From the NCBI GenBank assembly GCA_008330645.1, contig VLTN01000031.1, positions 124,001 to 188,000 on the forward strand: 64,000 nt of DNA, in the 5' to 3' direction. Shown in pieces: positions 30,873 through 40,881 of the stretch (positions within the stretch are counted from its first letter, which is position 1; each line of letters opens with the position of its first letter). The DNA comes from Cafeteria roenbergensis. Taxonomy: Eukaryota > Sar > Bigyra > Bicosoecida > Cafeteriaceae. The notes under the pieces were generated by a model. The model had not been told where the DNA came from. It worked only from the letters and a program-made list of their open reading frames with translations, and made no database searches. The translations under genes and the position numbers were made by a program.

Positions 30873-32426
30873 ATGGCAGGTCTGGATGTGGCGCCAGACC
30901 TCTCGCAGGGAGACGTGATTCGCGCCTCGCGCACGCACGAAGGCGCCGTGCTGCTGCGGGTCTCGCTGCCGGCGCCTGCGCACCGCGTCCTCGTCGCGGG
31001 CGAAGCCGTGCCGGCCGGCAGGGTCGTGCTCTCGGTGCCGCAGCAGGCAGCGCTCTCGACGCTGACGCTCGACTCGCACCCGGTGAGGCGTCGGGCCAGC
31101 GAGCGGCAGCGCCGCACGGATCACTGACTTTTTTGAGCGCGCAGCGAGATGCCCGTCAGGCGCTGCGCGCGGCGTTCTGCCCCGCGCCGCTGCCCTCCCT
31201 CCCGTCTGCGACGCGAATGCGCGAGGCCCGACCGGTCGACGCGCCCTACCACCGCGGCGCGCCGTTGCGGGGCCGGCTCGCGCCTGCTGTGCAGCTCGCT
31301 CTCGAGTTTCTCTTCCTCGCCACGCAGCGGCCACTCGCTGCCCCTGAGCTGCCGCCGCGCCCCCCAGCCCGACCCACTGCCCGCCCTGCGTTCCTGCTGC
31401 ACCCCGCGGCTGCCGCAGGTGTTTCCGATTCTGGAGCGTGTGCGGGCCGCGCGCGAGGACCTTGCGGAGCTGATTCGCACGCCCGACGTGCACATGACCG
31501 TGGCGGTGGTGTACGAGGCGCTCTTCGGCGCCCACGCGCAGGCTACCGCCCCCAAGCGGCGTCGCGCGTGGCACTCGGTCTGGCGCGCCGCGCTGGGGGG
31601 CGCCTGTCCGCCCTTCGGCAGCGCCGTGTTCGCCTCGCCGGCAGAGCGTGCGTCCCTCCCCGCGCACCCGGCCCGGTCCAGCGCCGAGGCCGCCAGGGCC
31701 CTCTGCGACGGCGCCTACGCCGCCTTGGTGCCGGCCCTGGAGGCTGACTGCGCCGCGCGACCCGCCAACGCCGGCCTCTTCCGACGAGACGTTCTCACCC
31801 CGGACCGGTGGAGGTGGGCCTGGGCGGTGCAGGCCGCCGCGGGCATTCCCGTGCAAGCGGCGCTCACCTCGGACCAGGCATCGGCACTCCACGCAGCGGC
31901 CGAGGCCGACGCCGCCGCCGCGGCCCCCCACGACGCACCGGGCGGCGCCACCGCCGCCAAGCGCAGGCGACGCCGCGGCGGCCGCAAACCCAGCAAGCCG
32001 CCCACCGCCGCGGCAGCGGCCGCGACCCCGGCGCCGGCACCGGCTCCATCCACTTCGTCTGGCTCTGCCGGCAGAGCTGGAGCCGCCGCGTCGGCCCCGA
32101 GGCACGCCATCGTCGGCCGGCAGCTCGTGGCCCCGCTGCTGTGGGCTCTGCCCAGCGTCGACGTCGTTCCCGGCGCCTGCCCCTGCTGGCTGCGGCCCAA
32201 TGCCGCGGCGGGCACGCTGGAGGTTGTCGCGGGCGAGGCCGCCTCGGCGGGGCAGCCCCTCGGGCTGTCGCTGGGGGGCGATCGGCTGGCCCACGCGGCG
32301 GTGTGCGTGCGCGGCGTGGTGCCCGTGGCTAGGGCGGTACACGCCGTTGCATTCAGCATCGGCCCCGAGACGCCAGCCGCCGCCGCCTCCGCGCCGCCTG
32401 CAACGGGGGCCTCTGCCAGCGGCGCC

Positions 32427-32458
<32 letters not shown>

Positions 32459-33776
32459 TGGGCCCGCGGCGCTGTCGCTCCCCGAGGCTGACCAGCGCGC
32501 CCTGGCCGCGGCCGCTGCGGTGCCCTGGGAGCACTGGCCCCCTACCGCGGCGGAGGTCCGCTCCGACCAGTCCGTCAGCCCCGCCATCATGGGAGTGGCG
32601 CGCGCTCTCGTCGCGGACGCGGCCGACGCCGGGCTCTGCAGGGAGGGGCACATGCTCTTCTCGGCCGCAGTCTCGCGCCGCAACGAGGCGGCGGCGCTGC
32701 GGCTGCTAGCGTCGGGGGCGATGGCCGAGGCGGCCCGGGTCGCCAAGGCCGCCCCAGCGCCGCCGGCCGTGCCTGGCGCGGCCCCCGCGTCCGCTGGAAG
32801 CGCCGGCAAAGCCGCAGCGGCCGCGGCCGGCAAGCCAGCGTCGGCTGGCAGCGACGCGGAGGAGAGCAAGCACGCAAGAGCGCCGGCAGAGCCCGCGGCG
32901 TCGGCAGAGCCGGCCGGGCGGGAGGCGTCAGCAGCGCTGGCAGGGTCGACCAACGCCGAGGACACGACCGTGCTGCTTGCGAGGGCGCAGCTGTGGGGCA
33001 CCGCACGCACGCTCATCGCCAAGGCGGCGGCCAGGGCTGGCGTGGGCGAGGGGGCCACGGCGCGCGCCACCGAGGTGGAGCGGACCGCGACCCAGCCGCC
33101 CATCGTGCCGGCAGCGGCAGGCGGCGCCGGGGCGGGAGCGGGCTCTGGTGCGGGCGCGGGCGCGGGCGTGGGCGCGGGTGCGGTCTCCAGCTCCGCGAGC
33201 GTCTCCGGCGCTGGGGGGCCGTGGGCATCGCCGCCCGCGGCGCTGGGCGACAGGCACTTGCGGTCTGGGCTGGGCCGCGGCCTGCTGCTGCGCCGCCTGG
33301 GGTACAACGAGGCCAGGGCGGGCGCTCGCATGACGCTGCTTCACTTTGCGTCCGCGGCGCTGGACGCGGCTGCCGACATGGACAAGAAGGCCGCGGGGGA
33401 GGGCGGCGCCTCGGCCGACGTGGTTGCGGCCCGTGCCAGGGCTGCGCTTCGAACGAGGAAGGCGACCAGCGCCGCCATCGCCGACCTTCGGGCCAAGGCG
33501 GAGGCCAAGGCGCGGCGGCTCCTGGCGGAGACCCAGAGCGAGACCGCGCGCGCGGCGGGCGAGGGCGCGGAGGCGGGCAGGGCCAGCGGGGCGGGCGGCA
33601 GCGGGAGGGGGTCCTCCAGCGTCTTCGCCAGGGCGGCGGCCACGGCAGCTCTCGCAGATTCACCCGCACCAGAGGCGGCGCCAGCAGCTGCAGATCCGGC
33701 GGCGGCTGTGCCCCGCGACACGGAGGCCGGCGGCGCAAGCCCCAGCGATGCCGTCCTCAAGGACGAGTCGGCTTGA
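30873..33776 (+). CDS. SETD3/Rubisco-LSMT-type protein with degenerate SET core
   Basis: Exons 30873-31082 and 31419-33776 give 855 aa (intron 336 nt, GTGAGG...CCGCAG). The N-terminus carries the SET-N signature (VPAGRVVLSVPQQAALS). The order then follows the SETD3/SETD6/LSMT fold: a helical insert (HMTVAVVYEALF, SVWRAALGG, FGSAVFASPAERASL), LTPDRWRWAWAVQ (~200), then RQLVAPLLWALPSVDVV (~305) and QPLGLSLGGDRLAHAAV (~350). The usual D-x-x-NH motif and the Tyr of the YG motif are missing at these places, so methyltransferase activity is doubtful. A Rubisco-substrate-binding-like helical part follows, then a long Ala/Glu-rich tail. Lys-rich KRRRRRGGRKPSK interrupts the SET domain. Family inferred from motif order; orthology unresolved. 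Confidence 0.6.
32425..32458 (+). repeat. (CAG)n microsatellite, encodes poly-Ala
   Basis: About eleven CAG units read in the GCA frame in the SET-family gene, giving a run of Ala after the SET-like core. Confidence 0.85.
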
Positions 33777-33894
33777 GCCCGGCGATGGGGCTGGAGCCCC
33801 CGGCGAGCCCAGCCAGGCTGGGTTGCTGCCGGTCGCTGCTGGTTCGCCGGCCGGTGGCAGCGCCCCGCCCTGCGGATGCAGCACCTCCCCGACA

Positions 33895-33941
<47 letters not shown>

Positions 33942-34382
33942 GTGTCACCCACACCCTCGCTCGCTTGCTGGCTCGCTCCTGGCTGGCGCGTGTGCCCGGC
34001 CAAGCGCACGCTTGAAGCAGTGTGGTACCGCGTCGCCTGTGAGTGCTTGTGTGCGTGCAAGGCGGCTGGAGCGGTCTGCAGCGCGCAGCGCGCAGCGCGG
34101 AGTCGAGCAGCACAATTGACGCGCCACGGCGGTGGCAAAGGGCGCAGCCACGCCTGTGCCCGGAACAGAGCAGTGGGTCGAACAGAGCAACACTCAGCCA
34201 GAACACGCAAGCCGCCCAGCGGACAAACGGCAGGAGCGGGGACAGGCAGCCAGAGCCGCGGCGCGGGCTCGCCGGAGCGAGGGCGGTCCCTCCTCGCGCT
34301 CGCCCCTGCTCCCCCCCCCCCCCACGTCATCCTTCCGGTACGGTGTGGGGGGGGAAGGCGGGAAGGACAGCGGGCAGCGGGC
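33777..34382. other. Convergent intergenic region with CT microsatellite and C-run
   Basis: A 606-bp tail-to-tail gap. Contents: a (CT)n tract at 33898-33943 interrupted by two G, and a run of about 13 C at about 34311-34323. Otherwise no gene or RNA is seen. Confidence 0.6.
33898..33943 (+). repeat. (CT)n dinucleotide microsatellite
   Basis: A polypyrimidine array in the 3' region of the SET-family gene. Confidence 0.95.
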
Positions 34383-37300
34383 TCACTCGGGCCGGGCGGG
34401 GAAGGGCCGGACCACGCGAGTGAAGCTGGACCCGGGTCCGACGTCGGCGGGGTTGCGCGCGCTGCCGGTCATGACGCGGACGTCGACCTCGCCGCGGCCC
34501 ATGCGCTGGCGGCGCTGGCGGCGCTCCGCCTCGGACACGACGCCCAGCAGCATCTCCTCCTCGGTGAGCTGCGTGCCGTAGGGGTCGGGGTCGCGCTCCC
34601 CCTTGCGGGGCCGCCTGGCGCGGCGGCCGGCCCGCTTGGCGCGCTTGTCGGCTCTGCCTGCGCGGCCTCCCGTGGCGTCCGTGGCGGCAGCGGCAGAGAC
34701 GAGCTTGGTCATCTCCTCGTCGTCCTCCTGCATGAAGGCCGCCATTGCGATCTCCTCGGCCGTCATGGCGGGGGCCTCGGCCGCGGCAGCGGCGGCCTCG
34801 TCCGCCGCATCGCCTGCCGCGCCCCCTGCTGCTGATGTTGCTGCCGCGGCGGCGGCGGCGGCGGCGCGGTCGGCATCGCCTCCGGCCATGTCAATGGCCG
34901 CGGCAGAGGGCAGCAGGACGTTGTCGGCCCAGCCGATACCGCCCGCCGAAAGCTCGGTGGCCCGGGCCTCCATCTGGGAGTCGACGTTGGAGCTGCCAAG
35001 CACGATGCCGCGGTGCGCCGACGTCTCCGAGAGGAAGGCCGCGCGGCGGGTGCCGCTGATGCCGGGGGGCGGGTGCACGTAGAGGAGGTCCCCGTTGAGG
35101 AAATCCTTGAGGACGACGCGCGAGCCGCGGGGCTGGTCGGTGCCGGCGTGGGTGGAGGCCATGTAGCCGCGCATCTTGCAGAGGGCGTCGAGCAGCTCGC
35201 GCGCGTGGGGGGGGCGGTGGGGGTCCTCGACCATGCCGGGCTTGCGAATCTTAATGCCGTACTTGCCCTCGAGGATGTGCCGGGGGATGCGCTGGCAGAC
35301 GAGCGAGACGGGCGGGATGTGCTGACGCATCTGGTCCACGGGAAGGACCCCGGCGATGACCATCTCGGCGCGGGTGGACACGAAGGAGGGGAACACGAGG
35401 CCGGGGCAGTCGCAGAGGGTCATGTCGTCGCTGAGGTGGAGCGTCTGGAAGTGCTTCGTCTTGCCCGGGGTCGCGCCCACGCCCGCGCGCTTCTGCCTGT
35501 GGGAGGAGGCGGTGACCCCCAGGAGGGCGTTGATCACGCTGCTCTTTCCCACGTTGGGGTAGCCGACGGTGCCGATGGTGAGCTTACGGCCCTCGACCTC
35601 CTCCAGAGCCGCCGAGGCCGCGGCGGTGTCGCTCACGTCAGGGGCCCAGCGCACGCCGTTGCCGATGCCGGCGGCGGCCGCCTCGGCCTCCTCGGCGTCC
35701 TTGCCGCCCGGCATGTAGAAGCCCACCTTGCGCTTCGGCCTGACGCCGCTCGCGGCGCCGTCGGCGGCAGAGGCAGCCGACCCAGCCGCCGCCTCGGCCG
35801 GCTCGTCGTCCTCGCTGTCGCCCTCGAGCCCGTCGTCGCCCCTGGCCGCCGCTGCGCCCTTCCTGCCCTCCTCCTCCTCCTCCTCCTCCTCGGGCGCAGC
35901 CCGCGCGTCGCTCCGCAGCGCCTCCGACGAGAACCCGCCGAACTCGTCCGCCTCCGCCTCCGCGGCGTCCAGCGCCTCCAGCCGCCGCCGGGCCTTGTCC
36001 GCCTCCTCCTGCAGCCTGGCGCTCGCCTTCTCGGTGACCTGGCCGGCCGTCACGTGCGCGCGAAGCCAGCCGTACCGGTCGCGGAGCATGTCCAGCAGGC
36101 CCTCGCGGTCGAGCACCTTGCACGCTGCGCGCAGCTCCGGGCTGGCGCCGAGGGACTCCGCGGCGGCCTGCTCCTCGGCGGCCTCCGTGGCGATGCGTGC
36201 CTCGGCGGCGGCCGCCTCGGCCTCCAGCTCCGCCAGCGCCGCCGCGTGGGCGCTGCGGGAGGCGGCACTCATGTCCGCACCCTTGAGCAGCGCCCCGCCC
36301 GCGCCGCCGGCCGTGGACGAAACGTCACTCGCCACCGAGGCGCTGCCGTCCTCGTCCTCGTCCTCGTCCGAGGCGGCCCCGTCTCTGGCGTCCGCCTCGG
36401 CCTTGGCCTCCGCGCCCTCGTCCTCCGCCTCGTCGTCGCTGCCATCCGCCACGGCGCCGCTGCCCACGCTGGCGCGGTCGGCGTCGATGCGCAAGTCGGC
36501 GCCCTCCTCGAGCGCCGAGAAGACGCCCATGCCCACGCGCGCCGCGTTCCTGGCCTCGTCCTCGAGCTTCTTGAGCTCCGCGTGCGCGGAGAAGAAGGCG
36601 AAGGCCACGCCGCGCTCGCTGAGGTGCCGGCCCCACTCGAGGCGCTGGCGCGGCGAGAGGTAGTCGGCCTTGTTGACCAGCAGCAGGGACTGCTTCAGGG
36701 GGTTGATCTCCCGGGCGTAGTCCTCGATGTCAGGGCAGCGGTACAGCAGGGGCTGGCGGGCGTCGACCACCTGCACGACCACGTCGGCGCGCTCCACCAC
36801 GCGCCAGAGCTGGCGCCACATCTCGATGTTCTTCTCAAACGGCGTCACTGCCACGCCGCCCAGCTCGCCCCCGGCCCCGGACGCCACGGCGGAGGTGTGC
36901 TCCTCTTCCAGGTCCGCCAGGGTGCGGCGCCAGCGGAGGAAGGCGTTGTTCTCGTTGCGGTGCAGCTCCTTGGCGGAGATGCCCTCGTGCCAGGCGGGCC
37001 TGCGGGGCACGCGCAGCGGCATCACGCCCGACTCGTCGGTCACGTCAGGCTTGGCGGCCTCGGCCGCGGCGCCGGCGCCCATGGCCACAATCTCGCCGTC
37101 CGAGCCAAGCATGACCAGCTCGTCGTGCTGGCCGCCGACGCGGCGCTCCGCGGCGAAGGAGCGCTCGGCCATGGTTGCTGCCGCCATAAAGTCCTCCACG
37201 GTGTTGGTGTCGGTCACGCTGATGAGCCGGGAGCCGGCCGTTTCGAGGCCCATGGACTCGAGGTCCGGCCTGCGAAAGAAGGACGCGCGGGGTCGCGCCG

Positions 37301-37784
37301 AAAGCGGGGCGGGAGCAGGCCGCAAGCGAGTGAGTTGCACCGCGCAGTGCCCGCCGTGCGCGGCCCCAAGGGGACATGCCGATGCACCGCCAGCGCGGCC
37401 GCGCGCACCCGCTGCGCGATGCTTGGCATTGTCGGGGCCGCGGGGGCTGGGGGGAGGGGGGCAAGCCGGCGCTGGGCGCGAGCCACAGGGGCGGGGCGAA
37501 CTCGCAAGTTGCTGGTTCCGCAGCAACGCGACAGAGGCCAGCAGCAAGAACGCGCCGCCGGCCCGGGACGAGCTCGCGCGCGCGCGCAGCACCACGGCAC
37601 AATACTCGGAACCCGACTCCCGGCCGGCTCACCCTTCGCGGGCAAGGCGCTTCCGCTCCATTGCATCCTTAATTTTGCGCTTCTGAATGCTCTTTCCGAG
37701 CTGGCCCTTGGCGCTGACCGCCGGGCCGCTGGACTTGCGGGAGCGCGAGCTGCCGCCTTTGCGGCCACCCTTGCCTCTGGCCAT
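34383..37784 (-). CDS. LSG1: LSG1, circularly permuted GTPase for 60S export-factor release
   Basis: Exons 37784-37633 and 37269-34383 give 1,012 aa (human 658). Exon 1 is very basic ([20 protein letters not shown]). Exon 2 begins with [12 protein letters not shown]. The G motifs are in permuted order: VNKAD (G4, ~247) comes before GYPNVGKSS (G1, ~619), [14 protein letters not shown] (G2 region) and [11 protein letters not shown] (G3, ~671), the YlqF/YawG layout. [21 protein letters not shown] and [14 protein letters not shown] are LSG1 signatures. Known role: a cytoplasmic GTPase that releases NMD3 from nascent 60S subunits. The extra length is an acidic Ser/Glu-rich insert between G4 and G1 and an Ala-rich insert near the C-terminus. 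Confident. Confidence 0.94.
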
Positions 37785-38069
37785 GGCTTGCAGCCGTTGG
37801 CCTCGTGTGCCGCGGGCCGCGGGGCTGGCCTTCCATCGAGCGGCCTGTCTTCCCTGTTGCGGCTCTGCTCGCGCTCGCCAGCCATCGACAGCCGGACCGA
37901 GCTCCGCCCTCCCGACCGCCGGCGCGGAAGCGCCCATTCCGACGTCCCCGCAGCCGTCTCGGCCGGAGGCACTCGCTCGGGTCTCAGGCCCGGCCGCGGA
38001 CCTTTCGGCAGCACGGCAGCGCGCTCCGTTGTCCCCTGAGGCGCGAGCAGACTCGGGCCGGCTGTGCCG
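37785..38069. promoter_or_regulatory. Putative bidirectional promoter (LSG1 / PPWD1)
   Basis: A 285-bp gap between divergent starts at 37784 and 38070. No motif recognised beyond general GC-richness. Confidence 0.35.
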
Positions 38070-40522
38070 ATGGAAGAGCTCGTCGCCGAGCTGTCCGCCC
38101 TGGACACGGACCAGCTCCGCACGGCGCTCAAGGAGCACGGGATCGACGCGGAAGGGACGCGCGAAGAGCTTGTGAGCCGAACGGTGGCGCCGCCGTCCCA
38201 GCGCCGCGGGTGAAGCGCCGTTGCTGCTGCTTGCGGCCCCGGAGCCCCAGAGCCGCAAGGCCCGCAGGGCGCCATCTTGCTGCCATGGCTCGGCCCGATA
38301 CGACCCGTCTCCCCGCTGTCGCGCCCCGCCGCGAACCCCGCCCTCGCTCGACCCCGCAGCTCAGACAGTTGTTTGCGGGCCTCGGCATTGAGGGCGAAGC
38401 CGCAGACGCCGCGATTCGGCCCCAGAAGCGCGCGCGCGATGCCACTGCGGACGACGCAGCGGCTGACGGTGGGGAGGGCGACGCGAAGCGCGCCCGATCT
38501 GACGACGATGCGGACGCAGCGGCGGCGGCGGCGGCAGCGCCAGCCCGCATCCCGCGCGCCGTGCTGGACCTGCTTCCCAACGCCGACCTCTACGAGAAGT
38601 CGTACATGCACCGTGCGCCCGTGACGCACGTGCTGGCCAGCGCCCGGAGCGACATGGTGGTGACGTGCTCGTCCGACGGGGCAGTGAAGCTGTGGGCGAA
38701 GCTGGAGGAGGGGCTGGAGTTTGCAAAGGGCTTCTTTGCGCACAGGGGGGGAGTGACGGCAGCGGCGCTGTCGCAGGACGGCCTGCGGCTGGCCACGGGC
38801 GGCGCGGACAAGTCCGTGAAGGTGTTCGACGTCAAGGCGCTGGATATGGTCGGGCTGGTGGAGGTGGCTTGCGTGCCGTCCTGCGCCGTGTGGACCAAGG
38901 CTGGGCCGAGCGCCCCCGACAGGCTTGTGGTGGCGGACAGCGGGTCGCCCGCCGTGCTGGTGCTGAACCCTGACGCGAGCGTCGTTTCGGCCCCCGGGGC
39001 GCCGCTGGCAACGGCTTCGGCGGGCGCAGCGCCGAGGGACACCGAGGGCGAGACGCGAGTTGCCGCCGGCCCTGCGAAGACCCTCGCGGCGGCCAAGGCG
39101 GCCGAGGCCGCGGCGGCCGCCAAGGCCACCGACGAGCAGGCCGCCCGCATGGGGGGCAAGCTGGTGGCCAGGCTGACCTCGCTCCACCGCGCGCCTGTCA
39201 CTGCCATGGCGTTCAACGCCGCCAACGGCTGCGTCATCAGCGGGGACGAGCGTGGCGTGATCGAGGTGTGGACCGCGGCTGCGCCCTTCCAGCCTGCGCG
39301 CCCGCCCGCCGTCAACTTCACACTTCGCACCGAGACCGCCCTGTTCGACGTGGCGAAGCGGCGCGCCCGCGTCTCGTCCGTGGCCGTGGCCGGCGACGGC
39401 TCCATGTTCGCCACCACCTCCTCCGACAGCGTGGTGCGCGTGTTCGACGCGCGCACCTGCGCCCTGATGCGAGCGTACGACGAGTCGGCAGCCACGATCG
39501 TGAAGGCGCTGGCGGGCAAAGGAGGCGCTCTTGCCTCGCTGAGCAAGGAGGACCTCGCGGCGCGGTCGGCCGCGGAGGAGCGGCTTCTCGCCGGCCCGGG
39601 GGCGCCGCAGGGCAACGTGGCCTTCGACGAGTCGGGCCGCCTCGTCGCCTACTCCACGCTGGCGGGCGTCAAGGTGGTCGCGCTGGAGGGCAACCGAGTG
39701 GTGGCGCTGCTCGGGGCTGCCGAGGGGCCGACCCGCTTCTCGGCCATGGCCCTCTACCAGGGCACGCCGCGGGTGCACGCTGCGCACAGGCGCCACCGCG
39801 TTGCCGGCGGGGCTGCGACGGGGCTTGACGCGCGCCCCGACCCCACGCTGGTCGCGGCGGCGGTCGGGTCGAAGCGGTTCTTCCTGTTCACGCGGCGCGA
39901 GCCGGGGCAGGCCGCTGCGGCGGCGGCGCAGGAGGGCGGTGAAGGCGCCGTCGCGGCCGGCGCGGAGGACCGCGACGAGTTCAACGAGGCCGTGGAGGAA
40001 GACGAAGGGGACGGGGCGGACAGCTCCAAGGTCGACCCCGCGTCCCTGCCGCGGCGCGCCGCCATCCGCACCACGATGGGCGACATCGTGGTGGAGCTCT
40101 TCCCCACGCTTGCGCCCCGCACGGTGGAGAACTTTTGCGGCCTGGCGGACAAGGGATACTACGACGGCGTCATCTTCCATCGCGTCATCGCGGGGTTCAT
40201 GCTGCAGACGGGCGACCCAGAGGGCAACGGCACGGGCGGCGAGAGCTTGTGGGGGGGCATGTTTGAGGACGAGTTCCACCCGTCTTTGCGCCACAACGCT
40301 CCGGGCATTCTCTCCATGGCCAACGCCGGCCCCGGCACGAACGGGTCCCAGTTCTTCATCACCGTGGCGCCAACGCCGCACCTGGACAACAAGCACAGCA
40401 TCTTCGGGAGGGTGGTGTCCGGCATGGACGTGGCTCGCGCGATCGAGAAAGTGCGAACGGGCGCCAGCGACAAGCCGCTGAAGCCGGTCTCCATTTTCAC
40501 GATTGACACTGATCTGGACTAG
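38070..40522 (+). CDS. PPWD1: PPWD1, WD40-cyclophilin, with N-terminal SAP-like exon
   Basis: Preferred model: exons 38070-38171 and 38360-40522, 754 aa (intron 188 nt, GTGAGC...CCGCAG, phase 0). Exon 1 ([19 protein letters not shown]) joined to exon 2 ([15 protein letters not shown]) makes a SAP-like helix pair not present in human PPWD1. Then KKAR-type nuclear signals, [17 protein letters not shown] (family signature), WD repeats, and a C-terminal cyclophilin domain from about residue 602 ([45 protein letters not shown]). The residue aligned with the cyclosporin-contact Trp is His (~708). Known role: spliceosome-associated peptidyl-prolyl isomerase. Alternative start: an ATG at 38285 giving a single-exon protein without the SAP-like part. 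Confidence 0.9.
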
Positions 40523-40881
40523 CGTCCCCGGCCCGCGTGCTCGCGCGACCCCTCTCCCCCCAGCAACGGCCAGGAGCGTGCCGGGGCCGCGCGCGCGCCC
40601 TCCAGACGCCCGCGGGATGCTTGAGGGCCGCGCGCGGCCGGCTTTCTCTCCGCTTGCGTCGCCTGCGAACTGGCGATCCCAGCGTTGCGCCGGCGAGCGT
40701 TTCTGCAAGGCCACGCCTCCACACACCGAAACCTATCGCAGCGCCGCACACGTCGCCCGCGCCTAGCCCCGCACTCCGGGCCTCAGACCACCCTCCTGCC
40801 CCTTGCGGGCGGCCAGGCGCGCCCCTCTCAGCCGCGGCCGCTCCCGCGCCCTCCGCGGGCGGGCGCACCGCTCCGCTGCCG
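40523..40881. other. Intergenic region, PPWD1 3' end to receptor promoter
   Basis: A 359-bp GC-rich gap between two plus-strand genes. I see no gene or recognised promoter element. Confidence 0.35.

Noticed and set aside
31261-31418. Possible middle exon of the SET-family gene (LALEFLFLATQ)
   Set aside because: Direct splicing from 31082 to 31419 is in phase and preserves the family's motif order. The candidate exon lacks a convincing donor in frame.
30646-32651. Long minus-strand frame running from the TRAP1 first exon upstream through the SET gene
   Set aside because: Only the segment from 30632 to 30446 is real, as the TRAP1 presequence exon. The rest is a shadow of the SET-family gene.
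38285-38359. ATG at 38285 as the PPWD1 start
   Set aside because: Possible, but it makes a basic, featureless leader, while the upstream exon gives a coherent SAP-like domain with good splice sites. Kept as an alternative.
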